64,000 nt of DNA from an uncultured Bacteroidota bacterium (GTDB lineage: Bacteria > Bacteroidota > Bacteroidia > Bacteroidales > P3), in the NCBI GenBank assembly GCA_902774395.1, contig CACYIK010000001.1, positions 186,001 through 250,000 of the forward strand, in the 5' to 3' direction. A program made the position numbers and the translations under genes. Within the stretch, counting starts at the first letter, position 1, and every line of letters starts with the position of its first letter. Shown one piece after another: positions 35,174-43,131 of this stretch. The notes below the pieces were generated by a model. That model made no database searches. It saw only the letters and a program-made list of their open reading frames with translations, and was not told the origin of the DNA.

Positions 35174-35219
35174 AGCAGGTAATGGGTAGCAGATAGCTAT
35201 CGATTACCTGCTTTTTTTT
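35174..35219 (+). terminator. Terminator of clpB built from a word array
   Basis: AGCAGGTAAT (35174-35183) pairs with ATTACCTGCT (35203-35212), then a run of eight T. Bases 35151-35195 are GTAGCAG-type 7-bp words, so the array itself supplies the stem. The self-complementary ATAGCTAT is in the loop. Confidence 0.85.
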
Positions 35220-35230
35220 GTCCCCACCCA

Positions 35231-35265
35231 TTCATCATTCATCACTCATCATTCATCACTATTAC
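35231..35265. repeat. 7-bp word array at the cls stop codon
   Basis: TTCATCA, TTCATCA, CTCATCA, TTCATCA, CTATTAC. The cls stop (35262-35264) lies in the last unit. Confidence 0.85.
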
Positions 35266-36677
35266 AGTATGGGTGCCAGGATGCGCGCGGCGGAGGCGAG
35301 GAATCTCTTCAGCGGAGGACGGCGGCGCCACTCGTCGGGATCGACAAGGGTGCAGAGGCGCTGGTCGTCGAGGAAGATATCGCGCTGGCGACGAGCGAGG
35401 TCGTTGTCGTAGATGAAAGCATTGACCTCGAAGTTTTGCTCTAAGCTACGGCTGTCGAGGTTGGTGGAGCCGATGGTGACGAAGTCGTCGTCACAGACCA
35501 TCGTTTTGGCATGCATGAAGCCTTTGTCGTAGAGGTATATTTTGACGCCCGCTGGGAGCACGTCGCGGAAATAGGATTTTGATGCATTGAGCGTTATGGC
35601 TCCGCGGTCGGCGGTGGAGGGAAGCATGATACGGACGTCGACGCCGGCGAGGGCGGCATTGCGGATAGCGAGGAGAATGGGGTGTGTGGGAATGAAGTAG
35701 GGCGTCTGGATGTAGAGATAGCGGCGGCTCTGGGCGATAACTTGAACCATACCTTGCATGACGGTGTTCCACTCGTCCATGGGACCGGAGGTGATAATCT
35801 GGACAATTGCGTCAGTGCTTGATTGCTTGATTGTTTGAGTGGGGAAGAAACGGGGTTGTGCAAGGAGTTCTTTGGTGCAGTAGCGCCAGTCGGCGAGGAT
35901 GGAGAGCTCGAGTTGGGAGACGGCAGGCCCCTGAATACGGATATGGGTGTCGCGCCAGGCGCCGTGGTTGATGCCGTCGCGGTAGCGGCGGGCGATGTTC
36001 ATGCCGCCGGTGTATCCGACGAGGCCGTCGATGACGACGATCTTGCGGTGGGTGCGGCAGTTCACATCGCGGGTGAACATCGAAGGGATGAATTTCTGGA
36101 AGGACTGCACTTTGACGCCGTGCTCTCGCATGCGGTCGTAGTAACGGCTACGGACGAAGAGGTTGGCCCAGCTGTCGTACATCAGGCGGACATCAATACC
36201 CTGTTCGGCCTTGCGGATGAGAAGGTCGCTGAGCTGATGGCCCACCTCATCGTTCTCGACGATATAGAATTGTATGTGCACAAAGCTCTTGGCAGCGGCA
36301 ATGTCGTCGAGCATGGACTGGAACATGGGGGTGAAGTCGGTAAAGATGCGTACCTGGTTGCCGCCGAGGAGGGGGGTATCGTTGGCGCCACGCATCATGT
36401 CGGCGAGTTTCTGGTACTTGTCGCTGTTGGGGTGGGCGAGGACGCTGTCGCCGGTGGCCTGATTGCGTAGAAGGTCAAGGCAGGCCAACTCGTCAGCCTT
36501 GATGATGCGACGGGAGCGATAGTCTTTACCGAGGAGGAAATAGAAGACCAGACCCACGCCGGGGAGGAGGATGACCAACATCATCCACAGCAGGGAGATG
36601 TAGGGCTTGCGGTTCTCAGAGATGATAAGGATGAGAGAACCGATGATGATGAACAGGACGCTGGTCTGGTAAATCAT
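35262..36677 (-). CDS. cls: Cardiolipin synthase
   Basis: 471-residue phospholipase D-superfamily enzyme that joins two phosphatidylglycerols in the inner membrane. Two N-terminal membrane helices precede the two catalytic HKD motifs: HRKIVVIDG with GGMNIARRY, and HAKTMVCDD with GSTNLDSRS. Residues 278-289 (around TQTIKQSSTDA) are encoded by GATTGCTT words (35813-35844), in frame. The gene is the last of the 42-35 kb minus-strand run, 4 nt after a small gene. Confidence 0.95.
   Translation of the reverse strand: MIYQTSVLFIIIGSLILIISENRKPYISLLWMMLVILLPGVGLVFYFLLGKDYRSRRIIKADELACLDLLRNQATGDSVLAHPNSDKYQKLADMMRGANDTPLLGGNQVRIFTDFTPMFQSMLDDIAAAKSFVHIQFYIVENDEVGHQLSDLLIRKAEQGIDVRLMYDSWANLFVRSRYYDRMREHGVKVQSFQKFIPSMFTRDVNCRTHRKIVVIDGLVGYTGGMNIARRYRDGINHGAWRDTHIRIQGPAVSQLELSILADWRYCTKELLAQPRFFPTQTIKQSSTDAIVQIITSGPMDEWNTVMQGMVQVIAQSRRYLYIQTPYFIPTHPILLAIRNAALAGVDVRIMLPSTADRGAITLNASKSYFRDVLPAGVKIYLYDKGFMHAKTMVCDDDFVTIGSTNLDSRSLEQNFEVNAFIYDNDLARRQRDIFLDDQRLCTLVDPDEWRRRPPLKRFLASAARILAPIL
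35813..35844. repeat. 8-bp word array inside cls
   Basis: CAGTGCTT, GATTGCTT, GATTGTTT, GAGTGGGG. The same word fills 50221-50260 in the DUF58 gene. Confidence 0.8.
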
Positions 36678-36681
36678 AGCT

Positions 36682-36903
36682 CTATTTATTCATTTGTTCT
36701 TTTATCTGGGCGGCGCGGGCAGTGAGCTGGGCTATCTGCATCTGCAAAAAGTCGTCGCTGTACTTGCTGTCGCAGAAGCCGTTGCCACGGGCCACAAAGG
36801 AGTCGTCATCGAGTTGGTCAACGGCAAGTTCCTGATAGCTGGAGAGCAGTTGCAAAGTCTCCTCCAATTGTTCTTCCAAACTCCTCATATAAACTCTTAA
36901 CAA
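36682..36903 (-). CDS. Small conserved-looking protein, unknown function
   Basis: 73 residues from 36903; M at 36888 (MRSLEEQLEET) is an equally good start. Mostly helical with heptad-like leucines (LEEQLEETLQLLSSYQELAV ... IAQLTARAAQIKEQM), so a coiled coil is likely. No signal peptide or membrane segment. It lies between the HAD and cls genes with very short gaps. Family not recognised. Confidence 0.6.
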   Translation of the reverse strand: MLRVYMRSLEEQLEETLQLLSSYQELAVDQLDDDSFVARGNGFCDSKYSDDFLQMQIAQLTARAAQIKEQMNK

Positions 36904-36944
36904 TTAACTATTATCTATAAACTATTATCTATTATCTCATTAAC
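36893..36944. repeat. Word array between HAD and the small gene
   Basis: Repeats of ACTATTATCT and TTAAC-type words. Part of the HAD stop region is included. Confidence 0.65.
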
Positions 36945-37775
36945 CGCCATCTCTATTCCTTCATGGTCGACGTCGCTGGTGACACGGTCGGCATGCTGTT
37001 TGACGCCGTCGGCAGCGTTGCCCATGGCGACACCAATACCGGCCCATTCTAACATCTCGATATCGTTGGCGCCATCGCCGAAAGCGAGGGTCTCCTCCTG
37101 ACGGATGCCGAAGTGGCGGCAGATGGCCTCCATGCCTCGGGCCTTGCTGTTGTCGTGAGCCACGATGTCGGTGAAGTAGGGGTGCCAGCGTGGCAGACGG
37201 CAGTGAGGGAGCAGTTCGGCGACACGGGCGTCCAGCGCCTCCGGCATGATGGCGATGATTTGGTAGACAGTCTCTTTGCGCATGGCGTCGATGTCGACCA
37301 CCGGAGGCATCTCAAATTCAAGCTGGTTACGGAGTTTGAGTCCTATCTCATTGGGCTGGGCGAGAAGCATATTGTTGCGAGTGAACACCATGGTACACAA
37401 GTTGTTCTCCTTAGCGAAATCAAGCCACGCTTGAAGCTCTTCATCACGGATAGGATTAGAGAGTAATTCATCCTTCATCATTCCACACTCATCATTAAGG
37501 AAGACGAAAGCGCCATTCATAGTGATTTTGCCCTCAAAAGTGAGGGGCATGTCGGGGATAAGCACCTCGGGGCGACCGGTGGAAAGGAAGGTGCGCACAC
37601 CCGCCTGGTGCAGGCGGTCAAAGGCACGAACGGTGCCGGGAGAGACGCGATGAGTCTCAAAACTGAGGAGCGTTCCGTCGATATCAAAAAATGCCGCTTT
37701 AATCTCCCCACATTTCCATGCGGGGTTATTGAGAGGCTGTCTCTCCGAGACATTATTGACTTTATCTGTTTTCAT
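36915..37775 (-). CDS. HAD-superfamily phosphatase, Cof-like
   Basis: 286-residue type IIB HAD hydrolase. Motif I is FFDIDGTLL with nucleophile D31; motif II is LSTGRP; motif IV is FGDGANDIEML. The family removes phosphate from small sugar phosphates or nucleotides. The first 25 residues (VSERQPLNNPAW...) precede the usual start of the family and are encoded by a dispersed hairpin element (37698-37765). Residues 94-103 (NDECGMMKDE) come from a TTCATCA word array. Both oddities are in frame. Confidence 0.92.
   Translation of the reverse strand: MKTDKVNNVSERQPLNNPAWKCGEIKAAFFDIDGTLLSFETHRVSPGTVRAFDRLHQAGVRTFLSTGRPEVLIPDMPLTFEGKITMNGAFVFLNDECGMMKDELLSNPIRDEELQAWLDFAKENNLCTMVFTRNNMLLAQPNEIGLKLRNQLEFEMPPVVDIDAMRKETVYQIIAIMPEALDARVAELLPHCRLPRWHPYFTDIVAHDNSKARGMEAICRHFGIRQEETLAFGDGANDIEMLEWAGIGVAMGNAADGVKQHADRVTSDVDHEGIEMAVNEIIDNSL
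37467..37494. repeat. 7-bp word array inside the HAD gene
   Basis: TTCATCC, TTCATCA, TTCCACA, CTCATCA; the same word family as the 14-unit intergenic array 62258-62362. Confidence 0.8.
37698..37765. repeat. Dispersed two-hairpin element, copy 1 (in the HAD 5' end)
   Basis: CCCC (37706-37709) with GGGG (37722-37725), then TTATTGAGAGG, then stem TGTCTC (37738-37743) with GAGACA (37747-37752). Copy 2 at 51374-51460 shares the order and most of the sequence, with TGTCCC/GGGACA in the second stem. The minus strand is translated as the N-terminus of the HAD protein. Confidence 0.8.
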
Positions 37776-37803
37776 TTTTCAATTTTCATTTTTCAGTTTT
37801 CTC
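37769..37803. repeat. 7-bp word array at the BASS/HAD junction
   Basis: TTTTCAT, TTTTCAA, TTTTCAT, TTTTCAG, TTTTCTC. It contains the stop codon of the BASS gene (which ends RKLKNEN) and the start codon of the HAD gene. Confidence 0.88.
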
Positions 37804-38672
37804 AATTGCCACGCGTTCCATACGTTTTGGTAGATGCTGTAGAAAGCGAGGAACACCGAGGAAAGGGGCGAGAGGAAGGTATTGGCCATCCAGATGCCCA
37901 TGGCGGAGTTTTTCTGTCCGAGGAGTTGGCCACCGCCGATGACGTCGCCATATTTGCGGCCGAGCCAGCGGCCTGTGGCGAACTGCAGCACACAGAAGAG
38001 CAGCGAGAGACCTCCGAGCCACGCGATGCTATCCCAGTTGCCTTCACCATTGAGGAAGATATAATCGATGGTCTGACCGAGGGTGAAGAGAAGTGCCAGC
38101 GACCAGAGGTAGAACCCGAGACCATTATAACGAGCCAGGAAGGCGTTGGCTTTCGGCAGAATGAACTGCATCAGTGCTGCCAGGAAGAAGGGGAGGGCTA
38201 GCGTGGAACCAATCTTGGTAAACATCAGCATCATGCTGTCGGTAACGTCCAACTCCGGATGGTCGCCGATAAGGCTGAAGACCACAGGAGCCACGAGGGC
38301 CACCATCAGGTTGCCCGCAATGGTGTAGGTCGTCACCGTCTCGCGGTTGGCGCCGAGCATACAGGCCACTACCGCCACCGACGAGGCTACGGGACAGAGC
38401 ACACCTATCAACACTCCTTCGGCCACGATGTGGCTGCCACCGCAAAGAGTGATAAGTCCGTAGCAACCAGTGCTCACCACCACCTGGAACAGCATCAGCC
38501 AGAAATCCAGCATTGTCAGCCGCAGTTTCCGCAAATCCACTGCCGTGAAAGTCAGCAGCAGGATGCTGAAGATGATGAATGGCACCAGAAACGAAAACAT
38601 GGCGCACCACTTGTGGAGCAACAACCCCAGCACGATGGCAATGGGCAGTACGTATGGTCTAATCCTCTGCAA
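37779..38672 (-). CDS. BASS-family transporter (bile acid:sodium symporter-like)
   Basis: 297 residues with about nine to ten membrane helices and few charged loops. The segment EGVLIGVLCPVASSVAVVACMLGANRE and the pattern GGGQLLGQKNSAMGIWMANTFL are like the crossover regions of BASS/SBF carriers. Substrate cannot be read from the sequence. It follows punA and precedes the HAD gene. A nucleoside or organic-acid role is only a guess. Confidence 0.75.
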   Translation of the reverse strand: MQRIRPYVLPIAIVLGLLLHKWCAMFSFLVPFIIFSILLLTFTAVDLRKLRLTMLDFWLMLFQVVVSTGCYGLITLCGGSHIVAEGVLIGVLCPVASSVAVVACMLGANRETVTTYTIAGNLMVALVAPVVFSLIGDHPELDVTDSMMLMFTKIGSTLALPFFLAALMQFILPKANAFLARYNGLGFYLWSLALLFTLGQTIDYIFLNGEGNWDSIAWLGGLSLLFCVLQFATGRWLGRKYGDVIGGGQLLGQKNSAMGIWMANTFLSPLSSVFLAFYSIYQNVWNAWQLRKLKNEN

Positions 38673-38679
38673 CCTGAAA

Positions 38680-38712
38680 AACTATTATCTATTAACTGTT
38701 AACAATTAACTG
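38680..38712. repeat. Word array at the punA stop codon
   Basis: ACTATTATCT, ATTAACTGTT, AACAATTAACTG. It supplies the last residues and stop of punA. Confidence 0.7.
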
Positions 38713-39543
38713 TCTAAATAGCTCCGTCATTTTGTCTGCAGCCTGGTCGGCGGCACGCACCACGTCGTCGCCGTCGTTGACGACGCCATTGCCGAGGTCG
38801 GCCGACTGGTTGGTGATGACGCTCATTCCGAAGACCTCCATGCCGCAGTGGCGGGCTACAATCACCTCAGGCACGGTGGACATGCCGCAGGCGTCGCCAC
38901 CGATGGTGCGGTACATGCGGTATTCGGCGCGTGTCTCGTAGGTGGGGCCGGTGCCGGCGACATAGACGCCCTCGCGGAGGGCGATGCCGAGACGTGCGGC
39001 CTCGCGGTGCGCCAGGTCGCGCAGCCGCTGGCTGTAGGGCTCCGTCATGTCTGGGAAACGGGGACCGAACTCCTCCTTGTTGGGACCTACCAACGGATTG
39101 GGCATGAAGTTGATATGGTCACAAATAACCATCAGGTCGCCCACACGATAGTCGGGGTTGACGGCACCGGCGGCATTGCTCACCAGCACCCGTTTGACAC
39201 CCATCTTGGCAAAGACCCGCATGGGATAGGTGACCTCTTCCATGCTATAACCCTCATAATAATGGAAACGCCCCTGCATGGCCATAACAGTAGCGGTTGG
39301 TCTACTACCTGCTACCTGCTGCCCGCTACCTGCTAATTCACCCACTATCAGATTACCTTTGTGGCCGACGGCAGTGGAGGCTTTGAAGTGGGGTATCTCG
39401 CCGTAAGGAATAATCAAGGGATCCTCGATGCTCTCGCCTAGTTTACCCAGGCCACTGCCAAGCACAATGACGGTCTCCGGCAGGGTCTTTCCCACCGCCA
39501 AAATGCGCCCCTTTAAATAATCCGCTGTCTCGTTATAATTCAT
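38692..39543 (-). CDS. punA: Purine-nucleoside phosphorylase, trimeric type
   Basis: 283-residue PNP family 1 enzyme: cleaves purine nucleosides with phosphate. Diagnostic segments are VLGSGLGKL, MQGRFHYYEGY, SNAAGAVNPDYRVGDLMVI, GPTYETRAEYRM and GMSTVPEVIVARHCGMEVFGMSVITNQ. Between VGEL and AMQGRFHYY the usual family has only a few residues. Here residues 70-86 (AGSGQQVAGSRPTATVM) are extra, mostly coded by CTGCTAC words at 39302-39336. Confidence 0.96.
   Translation of the reverse strand: MNYNETADYLKGRILAVGKTLPETVIVLGSGLGKLGESIEDPLIIPYGEIPHFKASTAVGHKGNLIVGELAGSGQQVAGSRPTATVMAMQGRFHYYEGYSMEEVTYPMRVFAKMGVKRVLVSNAAGAVNPDYRVGDLMVICDHINFMPNPLVGPNKEEFGPRFPDMTEPYSQRLRDLAHREAARLGIALREGVYVAGTGPTYETRAEYRMYRTIGGDACGMSTVPEVIVARHCGMEVFGMSVITNQSADLGNGVVNDGDDVVRAADQAADKMTELFRQLIVNS
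39302..39336. repeat. 7-bp word array inside punA
   Basis: CTACTAC, CTGCTAC, CTGCTGC, CCGCTAC, CTGCTAA. Complement of the GTAGCAG words after clpB and in 55951-56027. Confidence 0.85.
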
Positions 39544-39550
39544 TTCGTTC

Positions 39551-39611
39551 AGTGTTTAGTGGTAAGTGTTTAGTGTTTAGTGCCGCGACCCATTCCTCAT
39601 TCTTCATTATT
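39551..39611. repeat. Two word arrays between the DUF151 gene and punA
   Basis: AGTGTTT, AGTGGTA, AGTGTTT, AGTGTTT, AGTGCCG (39551-39585), then CATTCCT, CATTCTT, CATTATT (39591-39611). The second contains the DUF151 stop codon. Confidence 0.85.
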
Positions 39612-40139
39612 CCTTAGTTCCTCTATTTTCTTCTGGATTTCTGCCGCCCGCTCATACTCTTCCTTCTCTTCGCACCGCTTCAGTTCCTCCTCCAACTCCT
39701 CCAAAGACTCTGCTCCCTCCACTCTCCACTCTCCACTTTCCGTTCTTACACCCGTCTCCTCGATAACACTCTCTTCCACCATGATAGGGCAGTCGGAGAG
39801 TAAAGCCAGCGTGATGGCGTCGGTGGTACGGCTGTCGAACAGTTTGTCGTTGAATCCGTCGGTGGTGTGGAGCGTGGCATAGAAGATACCCTCGCTGACA
39901 CGGTCGATGGAGACACTCTTGAGACTCAGCCCATAGCCATCCATGAGGTTCATCATAAGCTCGTGGGTCATTGGGCGGCGGGTGTGAACAGACTCCTTGG
40001 CCAACATGATGTTCTGAGCCTCGCTGGCACCGATGAAGATGGGTATCTGCATACCACCCTCGGGCTCATAGAGCATCAGGATATAGCTGTCGCTCTGCGA
40101 CATGCCACTCTGTATCGTCAAAGGAAAGACCCGTTTCAT
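39597..40139 (-). CDS. Bifunctional-nuclease-family protein (DUF151) with C-terminal UVR motif
   Basis: 180 residues. The first 125 match the DUF151 domain (MLYEPEGGMQIPIFIGASEAQNI, GYGLSLKSVSIDRVSEGIFYATL, SRTTDAITLALLSDCPI). The C-terminus (ELEEELKRCEEKEEYERAAEIQKKIEEL) is a UvrB/UvrC-type helical hairpin, an arrangement usual in Bacteroidetes. Residues 132-142 (around ESGEWRVEG) in the linker come from CTCTCCA words (39715-39742). Nuclease activity of such proteins is known only from plant and thermophile members. Confidence 0.88.
   Translation of the reverse strand: MKRVFPLTIQSGMSQSDSYILMLYEPEGGMQIPIFIGASEAQNIMLAKESVHTRRPMTHELMMNLMDGYGLSLKSVSIDRVSEGIFYATLHTTDGFNDKLFDSRTTDAITLALLSDCPIMVEESVIEETGVRTESGEWRVEGAESLEELEEELKRCEEKEEYERAAEIQKKIEELRNNEE
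39715..39742. repeat. 7-bp word array inside the DUF151 gene
   Basis: CCTCCA, CTCTCCA, CTCTCCA, CTTTCCG, located in the linker between the two domains. Confidence 0.7.
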
Positions 40140-40144
40140 TTAAG

Positions 40145-40179
40145 AATTATGAATTATGACTTATGAATTATGAGTAAGA
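40145..40179. repeat. 7-bp word array at the rdgB stop codon
   Basis: AATTATG, AATTATG, ACTTATG, AATTATG, AGTAAGA; contains the rdgB stop (40161-40163). Confidence 0.85.
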
Positions 40180-40838
40180 TATTCTGCCAGTTTCTGTACG
40201 GCGAGACCGCGGTGGCTGATGGTGTTCTTGACTTCCAAGGGCATCTCGGCGAAACTGACGGCAAAGCGGTCGGGCATAAAGACAGGGTCATAACCAAAAC
40301 CTTCGCCGTTAGTATGCCTCTCCGTCAGAATCTGTCCGTCGACTCTTCCTTCGAAATAGTGAATAGCACACTCATCACTCATCACTCCACACTCATCACT
40401 TCTTTCCATCAGACAGATAACAGTACGGAAGCAAGCCCTACGGTTCGTCTCACCATCCAATGCCGCCAACAGTTTGTCGATGTTGTCGTCAAAAGAGCAG
40501 TGCTCCCCGGCATAACGCGCCGAATAGACCCCCGGCGCACCGTCCAGAGCCTCCACCTCAAGACCCGTATCATCCGCAAACACCCCGTCAAAATCAGTGG
40601 CCTGTTGAGAAGCACCTGAATTTTCAATTTTCAATTTTGAATTTTCAATTCTCTCCCACACCCACTGGGCTTTCTGCAAAGCGTTGCCTTGCAGCGTGTC
40701 GGCAGTTTCCGGGATTTCTCCCTGGAGGTTGGCTTCCGCCAGGGAGACTATCTCGATAGCGCCCGATTGCGACAATGCCGCACGAACCTCTTCAAGCTTA
40801 TGCTTGTTGTTGGTGGCGAAAATCAGTCGACGCTTCAT
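40161..40838 (-). CDS. rdgB: XTP/dITP diphosphatase
   Basis: 225-residue house-cleaning enzyme that hydrolyses non-canonical purine nucleotides. FATNNKHKLEEVRAAL is the substrate loop, FADDTGLEVEALDGAPGVYSARYAG the catalytic centre, and GEGFGYDPVF plus HRGLAVQKL complete the family set. The normal length is about 195-200; the excess is two in-frame word-array inserts, residues 63-74 (ENSKLKIENSG) and 147-156 (SDECGVMSDE). It overlaps the M20 dipeptidase gene by 4 bases. Confidence 0.97.
   Translation of the reverse strand: MKRRLIFATNNKHKLEEVRAALSQSGAIEIVSLAEANLQGEIPETADTLQGNALQKAQWVWERIENSKLKIENSGASQQATDFDGVFADDTGLEVEALDGAPGVYSARYAGEHCSFDDNIDKLLAALDGETNRRACFRTVICLMERSDECGVMSDECAIHYFEGRVDGQILTERHTNGEGFGYDPVFMPDRFAVSFAEMPLEVKNTISHRGLAVQKLAEYLTHNS
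40371..40398. repeat. 7-bp word array inside rdgB, first
   Basis: CTCATCA, CTCATCA, CTCCACA, CTCATCA. Confidence 0.85.
40618..40652. repeat. 7/8-bp word array inside rdgB, second
   Basis: GAATTTTC, AATTTTC, AATTTT, GAATTTTC, AATTCTC, the same word as the dnaN/ftsX junction array. Confidence 0.85.
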
Positions 40839-42187
40839 TCGGCGAAGTATTTATAGAACAGGGGTATCGTCTCGATGCCTTTGAAGAACTGGGCGAGGGG
40901 ATAGTTCTCGTTGGGAGCGTGGATGTCGTCGCTGGCGAGACCGAAGCCCATGAGGATGCTCTTCAGACCCAGTATCTTTTCGAAGCCGGCCACGATGGGG
41001 ATGCTTCCACCGCTGCGGGTGGGGATGGGGCGCTTGCCAAAGGTGTCGGTCATGGCCTTCTCGGCAGCCTTGTAGGCCTTGAGTTCCAGTGGACTGACGT
41101 AGGCGGCACCACCATGGCAAGGCGTGACCTTGACGGTGACGTAGTCGGGAGCGGCAGCCTCGAAGTAGTTCTTGAACATTTCGCTAATCTTCTCGAAGTC
41201 CTGGTTGGCGACGAGGCGGGTGCTGATTTTGGCATAGGCCTTGCTGGGAAGCACGGTCTTGGTGCCTTCGCCGGTATGGCCGCCCCAGATGCCGCAGACG
41301 TCGAGGCAGGGACGGATGCCCGTGCGTTCCTTGGTGCTGTAGCCTTTCTCGCCTTTCAGCGCACGGACGCCGAGGTCTTTCTTATACTGCTCCTCGTCGA
41401 AGGGAGCCTGGGCCATGAGGGCACGCTCTTCATCGCTGAGTACCAGCACGTCGTCGTAGAAGCCGGGGATGGTGATATGGCCGTTCTCGTCGTGCAGATC
41501 GGCAATCATCTTGCAGAGCACATTGATGGGGTTGGCCACGGCACCGCCGAAAATGCCGCTGTGAAGGTCGTGGTTGGCACCGGTCACCTCCACCTCCCAG
41601 TAGCAGAGGCCGCGAAGGCCGCTGGTGATGCTGGGCACGTCGGGGGCAATCATCGAGGTGTCGCTGACGAGGATGATGTCGGCCTTAAGTAAATCCTTTT
41701 TCTTCTCGCAGAAGCCGTAGAGGCTGCCGGAGCCAATCTCCTCTTCGCCCTCGAGCATGAACTTCACGTTACAGGGCAGGTTGCCGGTACGGACCATATA
41801 TTCGAAGGCTTTGGCGTGCATGAAGCTCTGTCCCTTGTCGTCGTCGGCGCCACGGGCCCAGATATAGCCGTCTTTGACCACAGGCTCAAAGGGGGAGGTG
41901 CGCCACAGCTCGAGCGGAGCCACGGGCATCACGTCGTAGTGGCCGTAGACCAGCACGGTGGGTTTGCTGGGGTCGATAGTCTTCTCACCATAGACCACGG
42001 GATTGCCGTCGGTAGGCATCACCTCTGCCTTGTCGGCACCAGCCTCAAGCAGCAGCTCTTTCCAACGCTCGGCGCAACGCACCATATCGGGCTTATGCTC
42101 CTGCTCAGAGCTGATGGAAGGAATACGGATTAAAGAGAAAAGTTCTTCAAGAAAACGATCTTTGTTCTGTTCAATGTATTGTTTCAT
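40835..42187 (-). CDS. M20-family dipeptidase
   Basis: 450-residue zinc metallopeptidase of the carnosinase/PepV type. The first metal site is LVYGHYDVMP and the second ARGADDDKGQSF; EGEEEIGSGSL carries the catalytic Glu; HAKAFEY and a late FGLASDDIHAPNENY give further ligands. Expected to split dipeptides in the cytoplasm (no signal peptide). First gene of the minus-strand run to cls, with a 4-base overlap into rdgB. Confidence 0.93.
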   Translation of the reverse strand: MKQYIEQNKDRFLEELFSLIRIPSISSEQEHKPDMVRCAERWKELLLEAGADKAEVMPTDGNPVVYGEKTIDPSKPTVLVYGHYDVMPVAPLELWRTSPFEPVVKDGYIWARGADDDKGQSFMHAKAFEYMVRTGNLPCNVKFMLEGEEEIGSGSLYGFCEKKKDLLKADIILVSDTSMIAPDVPSITSGLRGLCYWEVEVTGANHDLHSGIFGGAVANPINVLCKMIADLHDENGHITIPGFYDDVLVLSDEERALMAQAPFDEEQYKKDLGVRALKGEKGYSTKERTGIRPCLDVCGIWGGHTGEGTKTVLPSKAYAKISTRLVANQDFEKISEMFKNYFEAAAPDYVTVKVTPCHGGAAYVSPLELKAYKAAEKAMTDTFGKRPIPTRSGGSIPIVAGFEKILGLKSILMGFGLASDDIHAPNENYPLAQFFKGIETIPLFYKYFAE

Positions 42188-42212
42188 GATATATTATTGT
42201 TTGATTATTTTT

Positions 42213-43004
42213 CTATCTGACAATGACTTTCACGCCCTCGCGTTCCATCTGTTGGGAGGGACCGTTAGGATCCAGCTCTATCATAGGGATGGTGGACATT
42301 CCAATAATAATTTCCTCGGGCAGCGGTGCGTCGAGCGACATCAATTGAAGGTCTACCACAGTGAAACCCGTCTCTTTTACCTTGATTCCTACCTTCTCAT
42401 AGAGACGGTAGCCGACGGAAGACACTTTCATGTCATAGGTTCCGGGGTCGAGGCCTTCAATAAGATAGTTGCCGGTGGAGTCGGAAATCTCATTCGCGAA
42501 AAAAACTTCTTCGCCGTCTTTGTATAGCAGCACGTTGGCGTAGGGAACAGGATTCCTGTCCTGGTCCACAATGAGACCCTTGATTTTACCTGTGGCGTTT
42601 AACGAAACATTTCTGTTGATGGGCAATACCGTCGGTAGGGTATCTACTGGGATATATTCCAACTTTTGGGGATCCTCCGAAATCGCCCCCATAGAATATC
42701 CTGATGGAATCTCAATGATTGGAATGGTTTCCGCATTCTTCGTACGGACAGTGTCCTGCGCCGTGGCAACACCTGGCGTAGCCAACCCCAACGCCAGGCC
42801 GGCGACGGTGGCCACCTTTCCGAGACTAATCCTCTCTGCCAATGATTTTTCCAAATACCGCACCTCGGCCTCGCACCTCGGACAAGTCCCACGGCACTCG
42901 CCCTTGTAGGTGCACTCTTCAATCTCCAGAGGAATATCATTCTCCTCGGCGATGCGTTTCCGCACCTCCTTCAACTGCTTGCAGATGTTCTTCCCGTGGT
43001 TCAT
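42213..43004 (-). CDS. Cys-rich N-terminal module joined to a CarboxypepD-type domain
   Basis: 263 residues. The N-terminus has helix KNICKQLKEVRKRIAEEN and then a four-cysteine motif C31-x5-C37-x3-C41-x2-C44 (GECRGTCPRCEAE), probably a small metal-binding module. Residues 60-82 form a hydrophobic segment ending in ATAQ, like an internal signal anchor. Residues 138-225 match the carboxypeptidase-regulatory-like fold (GLIVDQDRNPVPYANVLLYKDG ... GTYDMKVSSVGYRLYE), found on Bacteroidetes envelope proteins. The topology would be Cys module inside, beta-domain outside. Function unknown. A similar N-terminal Cys motif recurs in other Bacteroidales proteins, from memory. Confidence 0.7.
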   Translation of the reverse strand: MNHGKNICKQLKEVRKRIAEENDIPLEIEECTYKGECRGTCPRCEAEVRYLEKSLAERISLGKVATVAGLALGLATPGVATAQDTVRTKNAETIPIIEIPSGYSMGAISEDPQKLEYIPVDTLPTVLPINRNVSLNATGKIKGLIVDQDRNPVPYANVLLYKDGEEVFFANEISDSTGNYLIEGLDPGTYDMKVSSVGYRLYEKVGIKVKETGFTVVDLQLMSLDAPLPEEIIIGMSTIPMIELDPNGPSQQMEREGVKVIVR

Positions 43005-43044
43005 CGTGTAATCATTGATGCTTTTAGTATTCGGTCGATGACAA

Positions 43045-43131
43045 CTACATCGCCTTCGAACGCAAGAAACTTCTCAGTTCCTCCATATCTTCACTCACCG
43101 ATTTGTCAATCTCAACCTTGTATACTGTCAT
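43045..43131 (-). pseudogene. Possible remnant of a RelE/ParE-type toxin gene
   Basis: A 28-codon frame (MTVYKVEIDKSVSEDMEELRSFL...) starts inside the end of the preceding small gene, the usual overlap of antitoxin and toxin genes. MYKVEI-like starts are common in ParE toxins, but the frame stops after 28 codons. Bases further on (43010-43050) remain open in another frame (VVVIDRILKASMITR), as expected for a decayed gene. Short, so the identification is tentative. Confidence 0.35.
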
